Source: Ahaetulla prasina (lineage: Eukaryota > Chordata > Lepidosauria > Squamata > Colubridae). Taken from it: a stretch of 64,000 nucleotides of DNA. The notes beneath the pieces are model-generated. The model was given only the letters and a program-made list of their open reading frames with translations. It did not search any database and had not been told where the DNA came from. Both the position numbers and the translations under genes were made by a program. The stretch lies in assembly GCF_028640845.1 (NCBI RefSeq), contig NC_080539.1, positions 194,379,436-194,443,435 of the forward strand, in the 5' to 3' direction. This document shows positions 46,744 to 57,960 of this stretch, in pieces (the stretch's first letter is position 1; every line of letters begins with the position of its first letter).

Positions 46744-46777
46744 TGTGTGTGTCTGTATGTACACACAGACACACACA
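46744..46777. repeat. 34-bp near-perfect palindrome of GT/AC type
   Basis: The arms TGTGTGTGTCTGTATGT and ACACACAGACACACACA are inverse complements with one mismatch and no loop. Confidence 0.85.
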
Positions 46778-49700
46778 TCAGGGTGGAATAATGACTACCC
46801 ATTTATACATATTTAAAGACCAGATCTGACCTTGGCATTGAATTCTTAATTATTTCAGTAGGAACCATTTCAGCTCAGTATGGAGCAAAAGGCATATTTA
46901 TTTTGAAAGAATTAAAAATGTGCAAATTTCTCTAGAATTATTGGCAAGCCCAGGGATCAGTGAGGCATCTGAATTGGGCTGCAAAACACACAAATGTTAG
47001 TAGCATCCTTTTCAATGAACTTTTCCATTTGCAAAGCTGGTTAGGAAGTATAGGTTGCAAATTATTGTCCAATACATCTGAGCAGCAAGATATTGGAAAT
47101 GACTTTTCTAAAAGGAGAAAACTGGATGAAAAACCCTACTACAATTGGAAGGATTTCTAATGTAATCTTCTGCCCTTGATTTATTTCCCAGAGAAATTGC
47201 ATTTTGCAACACTGGAATTCTTTAATGATTTTGTAACCTCCTCAGACTCAGGATAAAGAACTCCAATAATAAACAGCATTCTGAAATCAGTGAAATAAAG
47301 CAGTTTAAAGCCACACAATATAATTCTTAGAATCAGTTTCACACTGGGAAATTGGCTTCCATATGCAGAGTATCCTCCTGGGTCAGAACTGGAAAAAAAA
47401 CGGTTCTTCTAGCAGATGAACACCTGAGATAAATGGCTTGATGGAAAGCAATGTCCAGTCCAGAATTCTGCCTCCAACTATGATTGACTAGATACCTCCG
47501 GAAGTGTGATGATGAACCATGAACCATCTTTAAGTCTGACAGTCTTGGCTACTGTATTGTAACAATCTATCCTCAATGAACAAATTTAATTTCTAAAAAT
47601 GCAGTTAGAATCAATGACTGTGAAAATGAAAATGGTGTACTGTGTTAAGAATTATACTTGCTTCATTTGTATAGTAAAACCCATTAATTTCTGTGGATTT
47701 TATAAGGTGGTGGAGGAAACAGATCAGCTCCCTGATGAATCATAATGCCTAGATTCCCAACAGTTAGTAAAAAAAAAGATAGGCAGCTTCTTATCCCTCT
47801 GGAAGCTGAGCTTCAAAACAAAACAAAAAATTGCTTCTGGTTGGAAAGGAAGCTTCTGCCTGCTTTTTAGCCAGCGGATGGACAGTTCTACAAAAGACTA
47901 AGAAAAGGCATACATATATTGTCTGGAAACAGAAAAACATTTTTGCTTGCTTTGTTTTGAATCTTCCATAATGGGAAACAATTTCTGCTTTAGAAATTTT
48001 TTTTAGAAATCTATGATTAAATAATAATAAATGGAATGCCTGAGCAAAGCATTCATAAAAAACTAATTCATAAAGTATGCTGGTGCAAGTAAAGTACCAT
48101 TCCTTGAAGCAAAGCATTAAAGGATAGTAGTTGCATCATTTGGGAAGATGTCATGATTGCTTCAACAGGTGCCCCTAGTTCTCTGCACCTACATGTATAT
48201 CTGTTAGGGCTGCTAGGGAAAAACAGCTGTGTAGACATATGAAGTTAGAAACATCTAGGGACAGCCTTCAAAGCAGCTATGAGAGTTCTCCAGGGGACAC
48301 AGCTGTTCTAAAAGGCAAGTGCTTTGCTTGCACTAATGTCTTTTCAAATATTTTCTTTCAAATGCTCTGCACAGGGCATTTTTTGACCCCAAAACACATG
48401 GTAGGAAAAAAGCATTGGATCTTTATTATTTATATTTCCCATAGACTCCATTGCTTCCAAGATGAAAAATTCAGCATCCAAAATATCCCAGGATCAATCC
48501 TTGTCCCCTGAAGATAGAACTGGGAAAGTTTCATAAGTAAAAACCGAGAGAATTTGTGCCAGCTGGGCATTCTTGATGTTTGCAAATTCCTTTTTCCAAA
48601 TTAAAATACATGCATTAGACTGAGAGTGAGAAACAAGATGACATGTAGCAAAGTGTCAGCCTTCTATCTTAATTTTCAAGGTTCTGCTTGGTTTCTAATG
48701 ACCCCAAAAGTTAGGCCTATGTTTGAATTACTTCAAATGTTTTGTTAAGTTCATCTCTCTCTCTCTCTCCCTCCCCACCTTTTCTTTGTGTAAACACCCA
48801 CCATAGTCTTATACAATGTTGTAAACATATGATAATCACTGGATAGTCCAGTTTTTTGTTATCCCATTTCCTATTTTTTATTATTATACCTTTCATTAAA
48901 GGTTGATTTTTCAGTGAACATTCTACTACACCTCATTCCAACTATTAATTCTTTCCTAGGAAAATTACAAACAATTTAGATCGTATCAGTGAATGTGGCA
49001 AATTAGTTTTGGCTCAAAAATATTCTATTAAATAGACTCACAAAGACAGGCTAGTCTGTTTTCAAGTTTACCAAGTCTGCATGGGAATCTATGATCTTCG
49101 ACAATTAATTTCAAATTATCCCTTGATTTAAGGGAATAAATGAATTAATTAAATTCATTTAATGCACATGAAAATGAATGTCATTCCTACACTTTCTCCC
49201 TGTCTTATCTAGTGACTCAGTGAAATAACTTACTTTCAATTATTTAATTGTATGTTTCATTAGATAAGTCACTTTTGATACAAATGATGTGAAGATTCAT
49301 CAATGACTAGAATCTTTCATTTTTTTTAAAAAATGTTAACAGTAAACTAAGGGGTCAAATACCTATGGAGGGGAAATGTAAATAAGGAAAAGTCATGTGG
49401 AAGAAGAGAACATTAATCCTTTCCAGTGCTGGAATCCCAAACTAAACTATCCTGATCAAAAATTCTCATTACTTGAGATTATGTTCATGTATGTTCCCTA
49501 TCACAACTAGCTTGGTTTACCTCTTTGTTGATATAATCAAGGAATGATGAATCCTTAGTGAAGTAAGAAGAAGCAAAGTTAATTCTATAACAGTTGCAGC
49601 TGTTGTGATATATGTTCAGCTACGAGAGCTTTAACTAGACTTCCCACAAACAGTCCTTGAATGAAAATTAGGCTTAACCAGTGCAAGATTATTTGTTCAA

Positions 49701-50485
49701 GGGCTTGTGTTATTATGTGCAGAGAAATGTGAGTATATATCTAGACCACATTTAATCTGGTTTATTAAGAATTAGCAATATAAATCAATGAAAATTTATG
49801 AGCTTTATATTTAGTCCTTCACTATAATATCCAATGTGATTGATGTGAATTTTCTTCTCATATTGGGACTTCCACTCAGGTAAACAGCTGGAAAGAAGGA
49901 TAAAACAGATGCAAACTCAAAATCCTGGCAATGGCAAACAAGTGTTATGGTGGGCTGCAATGAATGGTAAAGATATGATATAAGCAGCAATAGCTTTAGG
50001 GAAATTGAGGCAGAATGTATTGAAGCATAAGCAAAAGTAGATTGCACAGCACAAACGAACTTTACGAAGTAAGCATTTTACGCCATAGTCAGGGTTAATC
50101 AGTTTGCTTCTTGAAATGAAAAACAGATGAACCTCCGTACCAAAATGAAATGAAATATATATAAAGACACAAATATCAGCAATGTGACTGGCAAACACAT
50201 CTGCAACGAGGAGGGACAAGGGATGGCATATCAGGTTGGCTGCACTGCAAATGGTATCATGAGTAGAAAACACTCCCTTAAAAAGTCAGGAATCTACTGC
50301 AGTGGTGGGAAACCATGTCATCATACAGCCTTTGGCTTGCCATGTGCACACTCTTCAAGCATAATAACAAGAGCATTAACCATGAGGACAAATCAATGGG
50401 AAGAAAAGCCAATGAGAGAATGGGGAGAAAACTGAAGAGCAGCTCCTATGCAGCCAAGACATGCAGGTCCCTAATGCAGGCATAC

Positions 50486-50731
50486 CTTCCTCACCGGAGG
50501 AAGGTAGTTTTGCTTTTGAGGTTTCCTTTCCAATGAGGATTATATTTTCCTCATTGTGATCCACTTGATCTTCAGGAAGGGAATCCTGCTGGGCCTCTGA
50601 GAAACCCTCTGTTTGTTCCAAAGGCTCAGCAGGCTCACTCCTTTTCTCATACTTCTCATCAAGGGGAGCCTCAGGTTTGGGGTCATCAGCCATGGGACCT
50701 TTGACTGTTTCTTCTTCCTCTTCTTCTTCGT
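50486..50731 (-). CDS. MAP2: MAP2 exon 8: MAP2a-specific cassette
   Basis: This 246-nt exon starts after a strong polypyrimidine tract (CTTCCTGCTCCCCCAAAG) and ends at GAGGAAG/GTATGC. With the G from exon 7 it encodes DEEEEEEETVKGPMADDPKP, then EAPLDEKYEKRSEPAEPLEQ, TEGFSEAQQDSLPEDQVDHN and EENIILIGKETSKAKLP to GEE. In mammals MAP2a differs from MAP2b by an insert of about 82-83 residues at exactly this point. The size (82 codons), position between e7 and e9, and matching phase all agree, although I rely on memory for the mammalian size. The Met inside is not a start. A second in-frame donor, TCCTCCG/GTGAGG at 50495, would shorten the exon by three codons. Confidence 0.9.
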
Positions 50732-52131
50732 CTTTGGGGGAGCAGGAAGGAGAAGGAAAGTATGGAAAAATGAGGCAACAGCTTCAAGATTAAAAGATAT
50801 TATATGGTCTATACACGTATTAAACATTTATGTATGGAAGCTTTACATTTATGTTTACCTTTTTCAAGTACTATAAAATTGGTATGCGCTGCTTTTTTGA
50901 AAATGGCTTAATTTCTATGGCTCACATTGTCTTAACATACTACTTTTTTACCTTAAAAAGTATGGTCTAAGTGTCCCAACAGCCAAACTACCATTTGCGG
51001 TCTCACTCCTCTCTGTTTCTCTGCCTCTTTCTCTGATAAGGCTAGTTGTGATTTATGGTTACATCTAAATTTATTTAACTATAGAGTTACTGATGATTCT
51101 AACTCATTTTTAGAATCAGACCAAAACCACTTGATCATTCTAGTTTAGAAGCTACCCAAGTTAAAATAACCTGGAACTATAGTATTCATTTTGTATTGGT
51201 AAATGGGAAAGAAACATTGCAGAATAGCCCCAAATGTTAACAAAATTTTGATACAGTGTAGAGAATTAAACAAAGCATTTGTTTTCAAGCAAGAAAGACA
51301 GAACTGAAATGACTGTGGTTTCTGGTGGATATGGCTCTTGAAAAAATATGGGATCTAAAACTGCATTTTAGAAATGAAAGTATTGTAATCTTAGAACCAG
51401 CTAACACATGAAATGAGTTAGAATTCAAAACAGGACCTCATCAGCTGTACCTATTCTTGATATTTTCCACAGAGAAAATGATGAGGAATACTTCAAAAAC
51501 CTATTATGATGTGAGATGAAGGTAGGGAAGTCAGATACCTGTTTTTGACCTACTGAGGTTCATATGTTGTAAAAAATACAGTGGATGGACCTTAGCAAGC
51601 CTGTGGTATTCTTTCAATCTTGTCATGGGCAATAAAGAAACAGAAGTAGGTTCTTCAGGCAAGATTTTAGATAATTAAGACCATTTTTGTATTATTGGAT
51701 ATTTTAACCCTCTTATTTTAGGTGTGTGTGCTACAATTTACATGCAATAATTGACATTAAGATATATCCATATTTGTATTATAGACATTGTCCCTTATTT
51801 TTATTTCTTCTGTTTTTATTTTATTCTTTCCATATTTAATATAAAATATTGTTTTGGATTAGCTAGTTTTTTATCTATAAATTTATTTAAATTGTATTCA
51901 TATTTTCTGTTTTGTATTACCTCTTTATTCTCATTTGTAGCTTTTAAGTAAATTACAAAATGTATTTAAACAAATAACAAGGAGATAAAATAGCATACAT
52001 TTTTCTGTGGAATTTTCTCTAAAAATAGTATTGCATAGAGAGATTGCTTTATTTTTTTGGTATTTTCTGTAAAAGTTCATTCTTGTCACATGAAATACAG
52101 GAGGAACTGAATGACATAGAATAGGGGTGTC

Positions 52132-52255
52132 AAAGTCACGTCGTCACAGCGGCATCACGTGACTTATTGGGACTTTTTTGCCCTCGCTAAATCACGTGTG
52201 GGCATGGCTAGTATGTGATGCATCTGGCCCGTGGGCTGGGCATTTGACAGCCCTG
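52132..52255. mobile_element. Short hAT-like MITE, 124 bp
   Basis: The ends TAGGGGTGTCAAAGTCACG and GGCATTTGACAGCCCTG are imperfect inverted repeats of the CAGGGGTGTCAAA family (compare 31033). The flanking 8-mers ACATAGAA and ACATAGAG differ at the last base. Confidence 0.8.
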
Positions 52256-52689
52256 ACATAGAGGCAAGGCTAAACACACATCTGAGTAGAATTGGGCTAA
52301 TGTTCCTTGGAAATAGACTATTTGGGATAATTTTTCAATTTTAAGAAACATTAGCTTTAGTTCAAGAGGCTTAGAAAACTAATTTCAAACAAATGTTAAA
52401 AAAAGATTTTGCAGGACTTTTTTTGAAGATTATTTAATATAATGCAAATATAAAGACATGCCCTTTGAAGAGCCTGCCTCTCTCTTTTTCTCTCTCTTTC
52501 ATATTCTTGGGGACCAAATAATGAAATGTTTGTTGCAACATCATGACGCAAAGCCTGCCCCTTTTGTACTTATATTTATCATATTTGTCATATTTATTCG
52601 CATTACGACATCATGATCCGCATTTTGCCTTTTTGACAAAAGAGAGATTCAGCAGGCATCTCTGAGTAATCCTCCAGCTTTGGGTCACC

Positions 52690-52835
52690 TGATCAATATA
52701 GCTAATTAATCTAACAAAAGTATTGCCCAAAAATGCCCAAAGCAAAGTTATCCAGCAAGTTTTGAAACTGATCAGGGCTTGAACCTGGGTCTTTTCAGAT
52801 GCAGTCTAACACCGCCTTTACTTCCTGATGGTTTT
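52690..52835 (-). mobile_element. Possible MIR-like SINE remnant
   Basis: On the minus strand the order is TTAGACTGCATCTGAAAAGA, CCCAGGTTCAAGCCCTGATC and TGCTGGATAACTTTG, then TTTGGGCA. This resembles the B-box-to-core region of MIR-type SINEs. The head is too decayed to be sure. Confidence 0.4.
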
Positions 52836-55800
52836 TTTAGCCCTGGTTCCACAGATTTAGGAGAGTCCAGGATGCCACTAAAAGTCCATTTTGATTTCTG
52901 GCCTGGGAAAAAGAGTGTCTTAATTCTTGACTCCAAATAATTTTAGTTGTGTATATCTGCAGCTAATTCGTACAAAGCCATAACAACAGAATATGTGGCT
53001 TTTCAACTCTACTCTGCACAAACAAGTGAAAAGGCAGGCATTACCATTTACATCCCACTGAAATAAATGCTGCCCATTAGCCACATACTGTGGTTTGCTA
53101 CCTGAAAGGCCTATCCAACTCTGGTGAGCTAAGTAAATTTTTACAAATTCTCTAGGTGGCTACCATATGTGGTTCTGACTACTGTTCCCAATTTTCCAGG
53201 CCTTGTTTTGCTTGTTTTGTTACTTAATAGCAGTGCAATGGTTTCCCATTAGGTGACTGTCCTTGAATGGACCAGTAGACCCCCCCCATCCTTGAATGGC
53301 TGGGTAGACTGGACATTAACATCTGAATCACTATAAGTCCATATATTTGCTATACGCTAAATAAATAAAGGTAACTGTAATTTATTCATTTAGTAAATAA
53401 ACAAGGTTTCTTAAAAAAAGATAAAGATAGATGAAATGTATTAAATGAATTTAAAATATGAGGTATGATTAAGTGTGATTTTATGTCTTTTAATGTTTGA
53501 GTGGGAACAACTCATGAGTTGGTGGAAAGATGGGCATACTGTGGACTAACCCAGGCCATATAAGTAAACCTGTATCAATATCTGGGTTGTTTGACTGGTT
53601 ACTGGGAGGCCAGCAGTTGAGCATGGCTCACTACTGATACATGCCTTTTAATCTTTTTTCTCCAGTTCAGAGATTTAAACAGGAAGGCATGCCAAGTAGG
53701 GACGTGATATTGCTTTGGATTATTGCAATAAATTAAAACAGTGTGTTGCCTCACTTTCTACCATGACTACAGAACTCTTTTCAATTGTGCAAATGGTATT
53801 CCTGCAATAGCAGGAATCCTCTAGAAAATTACTTTATTTTACTTATATTCAAATTCCTATCTAAGGTTTTGTACTGGTATGAATTATTCCTTAACTGGAA
53901 AAATGTGCATCTCTGAAAGGGTCAGTTAGCAGTGCGTGTTGGCTCCTATGCTGCTACATTGATATCCTGAAGTGCACATGCCAAAAGTTAAAGACAAACA
54001 TGCAAACATCTTGTTTTATGCAGATATCATGGTACAAAGATCCCACACCAAGATAGGGAAGATAAGATTATTTCATAGATCTTTCTGCTCTTGTGAAATC
54101 AATGTTCTGAATATTATTAAAATTAAGATGAATATAGTCATATATGGAAAGAGGCAGCAGATATAATTGATGTCTGGAAAGGGAGCACATATGCCAAGTT
54201 AAATTTTATCTGCATCCAAGTGCTGTCTTTTCAAAACAGGTTCCTGGCTTCTGCATTTTAAGAGGAGTTCACTAAAGACTACAACCAGCACTAGTTCAAT
54301 AATGCAACTCATTAACCAGAGTTATCCACAATTCCAGTTAACATGGTTTATAAATGCTAAATAGTTCTGACGATAACATATGGTACAGAACTATGAGGAC
54401 TCATCATCCCTTGTTGAAATGAAATCAATCCTCTCCTCAGAAACGCATCTTGAGACTATATGAATCCACTCCAACCTCTGCTTCTGAGGCCAAGCTGGGA
54501 ATATCTTTCATACAAAATCACCTTATGATCAAAGTATTGCACTACAGGCAGAAGTTCTTATCAGTGAATTCAGACTCATTTACCAAGTTGTACTTTGAAG
54601 AGTAGGTCAAGTCTCCTTGTACTTGGGCTGCTCAGTTTACAAATACTATTTCTAGGTATTGTTCTCTCTAATCTCTAGTTCAAGCAGGCCAAGAAAAAAA
54701 GCTTCAGATGAATGCTTCTAAAAATCACTGTGTAAGATAACATTACATTCCTTAAATTTGTTAAATCTATGAAATAGCTGGCACAATATAATAAAAGTAA
54801 TGAACAATTCATATGCCACAACATCATAGAAGAATTTTTTTCCAGACCACATTTCTAACAGCTTGATTCCATGGTAAGGTATGGGAGGTTTCACAGAAAG
54901 ATTGCATATAGATGGCACTCCAGCTACTGAAGATGTACAATATCTTATTTGACTGTTACCTAGATTCTGAAACAAGGCCTGATGTAATCACCTATTTTAA
55001 AATTTAAAAAATACTGAAACAATCAATCACTATCATATTTCTTCTAAAGAATGAACATGCATATTACCAGCAAGACTCCCTCTTTCATATCAAAGACTAT
55101 CCAAATGATAAAACATTTAGAATAGATTAGTCTAATGAAATTCCATGAATGTATTAATGTAGATTTTTCTTTACTGTGATTTTATATCTCCTATTCCTGT
55201 TTTTAATATGTTTTTTTGCCCCCTGATGTGGTCACATGACTGAACAATAAAATTAATTTGGAGATTTGGGGATCATTTACTGTATTGATCAGGCAAGGTT
55301 ACCAAGGTTATCTTAAAGCAGAGCACTAGACAGCAATACAGACTGAGAGTCTTCCATATTCCTTTGCTCCCATCCAGTGACTGCTGAAATTTTCACAGCC
55401 GAGATAGGACAGACTTCATCTTCAGAGTTTCAGCAACATACTGTAAATCCTTTTCCCCAAATCTTAGTTGACTTACACAGAGAGGAACATTTTTGTCAGA
55501 AATTGACAATAATTAGGGGAAATCCATCCCATATCAAATAGAAGCAGTTCTGGTGATGATGAGTAATCTATTGTATCTATTGACTTGGAATGGAAAAAAA
55601 ATCCTAGGGTCAAAATTCCAACAAAATCTCTCCAGTTTTAGGGTTGAGAAAAAGGTGAAATATTTGGGGGTTATGTTAACAAGCACAAATACAGAACTGT
55701 TCCAAAACAATTATGTACCTCTCTGGAATGATATTAAAAAAGATCTATTAAGATGGGATAAGTTGCAGTTATCATTATTGGGACGAATCTCTGTAATTAA

Positions 55801-56691
55801 GATGAATGTCATACCAAAGATCCTCTTTTTGTTTCAGACATTACCAATACTTGCAATTGATATTTCATGTAAACAATGGCAGAAGAATATCTCAAAGTTT
55901 ATATGGCAAGGGGAAAAACCCCCAAGAATTAGACACAGACTACTGCAAGATGCTAAGGAAAGAGGGAGTCTGGGTTTACAAGATTTGAAATTGTATTTTG
56001 ATGCCTGCTGTTTGATCTGGTTAAAAGAATGGGTGAACCTTCAGAATAAGAGGCTACTGGATTTAGGAAGGTTATGAATTTGGTTGGCATGGCTATTTAC
56101 GGTATGACAAAGTTAAAGTAAATGTTGACTTCAACAACGATTTTGTCAGATGTGAGAGTTTGGAATATATCTAAAACATGCTTTTCCACGAAGGTGCCTC
56201 TTTGAGTTTTATCACAGGAAGCTTTTTTCAGAAAAGAAATGGTGACAAGGCCGAATTGGTGGACTTATGGTAAAATAATACCTTTCAACTTAGGGAACCC
56301 TACCCTCAAATCTAAGGAGGAACTAGAATCAGAAGGTCATGTTTTTCATTGGTTTACATGTTTACAACTGAAAGAAAGATTTAAATCAGATAAAAAGAAT
56401 CATGGGTTTAACTTTGTTAAAAATGAATTGGAAACTCTACTGCATGATGAACATAGAATTACTGAAGTCTATAAATCCAGATTTAATTTAAATCTGGAAA
56501 ATGAACAAGTAAAGCATAGTATGATTCAGTGGGCAAGAATTTTGGATATAATGTAATACTTGAACAGTGGGAGAATATGGGGAATAAAGGCTTAAAGTTT
56601 ACATTAAAATATAATTTAAAAGAAAATTTCTATAAGATGATGTATCATTGGTATTTCACTCCAGATAAATTGTCAAGAATGTATAAAGGTA

Positions 56692-56821
56692 CCCTGTTTT
56701 CCCCAAAATAAGACAACCCCTAACAAGCCCAATCGGGCTTTTGAGCACATGGCAATAAAGCCAAGCGCTTATTTCAGGGTTCAAAAAAATATAAGATGGT
56801 CTTATTTTCGGAGAAACACGG
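56692..56821. mobile_element. TA-flanked MITE (130 bp) inserted in the L1
   Basis: The ends CCCTGTTTTCCCCAAAATAA and TTATTTTCGGAGAAACACGG are inverted repeats, with TA on both sides (56690-56691, 56822-56823). It has the same ends as the 596-bp element at 18747. It splits the L1 frame immediately before the Cys motif. Confidence 0.85.
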
Positions 56822-56924
56822 TACTTCAAATGAATGTTGGAAATGTAAATGTAAGGAAGGGACTTTTTATCATCTATGGTGGAAGTGTGTTAAAGCAAAG
56901 AAACATTGGAATAGGATTCATTGA

Positions 56925-56985
56925 AGATGGCATTTAATTTCGTTTGTACGAGGTGCCATGACAATAAAGTAAACTAAACTAAACA
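56925..56985 (+). mobile_element. Small unidentified insertion in the L1
   Basis: The L1 frame is interrupted by TTTCGTTTGTACGAGGTGCC, ATGACAATAAAGTAAACTAA and a short CTAAA-type tail. It looks like a retroposon 3' end with a minimal tail, but I cannot name it. Confidence 0.45.
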
Positions 56986-57314
56986 TATCTTAATACAGAA
57001 AATTCTTAAAGTGAAAATAGAAAGAAAACCAGAGACTTTTCTTTTGAGTTTAATGGAACAAGACTTGGAAAAAAAGTTCAGAACTCTGATGTTATATATG
57101 TTGACAGCAGCAAGACTACTCTACGCACAGAAATGGAAGGTCACCTTGATCCCCACAATGGGTATATGGCTACAAAAACTGATGGAGTTAGCAGAGATGG
57201 CTAAATTGATTGCTCTTATCAAAGAAAAAAATACAAATACTTTAATTTCTACTTGGAAACCACTTCTGGACTTTGTGCAAATGAAACTTTGATTTTGGGT
57301 TTTACCAATTAGAT

Positions 57315-57450
57315 AGATTTATTATTTATTTATTTATTTATTTATTTTATTAGATTTATAAACCGCCCTTCTCCCAAAGGACTCAGGGCGGTGTACAGCC
57401 AAAGTAAAAAAGAAACAATGTACAATTAAAATAAAATTAAAAAAACTTTA
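57315..57450 (-). mobile_element. L2-type LINE 3' end inserted in the L1 3' UTR
   Basis: On the minus strand the hairpin CCGCCCTGAGTCCTTTGGGA, then GAAGGGCGGTTTATAAATC and an (AAAT)n tail, match the tails at 555 and 6268. Confidence 0.75.
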
Positions 57451-57737
57451 AAAAGTTAAGTGTTGTTATAGAAATGGCTAGTTTATATTATTATGAAAAA
57501 GTAAAAAGTTGAGGGATGTTAAAGCCTTATTTTACTGCACCAAAGAAGTTGGAACTCAATGACTTTTTTTTCTTTTCCTCTTGCTTTCCCCCACTATCCA
57601 CTTCCCTTTTTTCTTCCCTAATTTCCCTAATATTTAATTTTGTAGTCTCTTTGTATGTCATATTATAAATTAACAAAAAACTATATGTATAAAATTCCAA
57701 TAAAATCTCAATGACCTTTTTATGCTGTTTTTGATAG

Positions 57738-57960
57738 GTAATAGCAATAGCGCTTAGACTCATATACCGCTTCACAGTAATTTACAGCCCTCTCTAAATG
57801 GTTTACAGAGTCACCATATTGCCCCCCACAATCTGGGTCCTCATTTTACCCACCTCGGAAGGATGGAAAGCTGAATCAACCTTGAGCCTGGTGAGAATCG
57901 AACTCCTGGCAATCAGCAGAATTAGCCTGCAATACTGCATTCTAACCACTGTGCCACCAT
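57738..57960 (-). mobile_element. Sauria-type tRNA-derived SINE
   Basis: On the minus strand the tRNA-like head is GGTGGCACAGTGGTTAGAAT with B box GAGTTCGATTCTC. The body has CAAGGTTGATTCAGC, TTTCCATCCTTCCGAGGTGG, GTAAAATGAGGACCCAGATT. The Bov-B-like tail is GAAGCGGTATATGAGTCTAA then GCGCTATTGCTATTA. It is nearly full length. SINEs of this build are characteristic of squamates. Confidence 0.88.

Larger units (their letters stand above)
45592..50485 (-). other. MAP2: MAP2 intron 8
   Basis: This 4.9-kb intron has a long (GT)n at 45906-45954, a GT/AC palindrome at 46744-46777 and a CT run at about 48754-48772. No transposon is recognisable in 46780-48750 or 48775-50485. Confidence 0.9.
55500..57710 (+). 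mobile_element. L1-clade LINE, ORF2 C-terminal part, decayed and interrupted
   Basis: The plus strand carries the C-terminal part of an L1 ORF2. The segment 55600-56077 has VKYLGVMLTSTNTELFQNNY, LLGRISVIKMNVIPKILFLF, KFIWQGEKPPRIRHRLLQ and KERGSLGLQDLKLYFDA, the usual L1 order after the RT domain. After a frameshift, 56239-56690 continues with WARILDIM and WENMGNKGLKFTLKYNLK. The L1 C-terminal Cys motif CWKCKCKEGTFYHLWWKC lies at about 56830-56890, just after an inserted MITE. The end piece 57011-57292 includes YAQKWKV and WKPLLDFVQMKL, and AATAAA is near 57700. The reverse-transcriptase core is missing and several breaks make it dead. Confidence 0.85.

Noticed and set aside
50376..50693. Open frame starting at an internal Met of exon 8 as a separate small gene
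   Set aside because: The Met lies inside a phase-matched exon, the frame continues upstream to a good acceptor, and it runs past a donor into intron.
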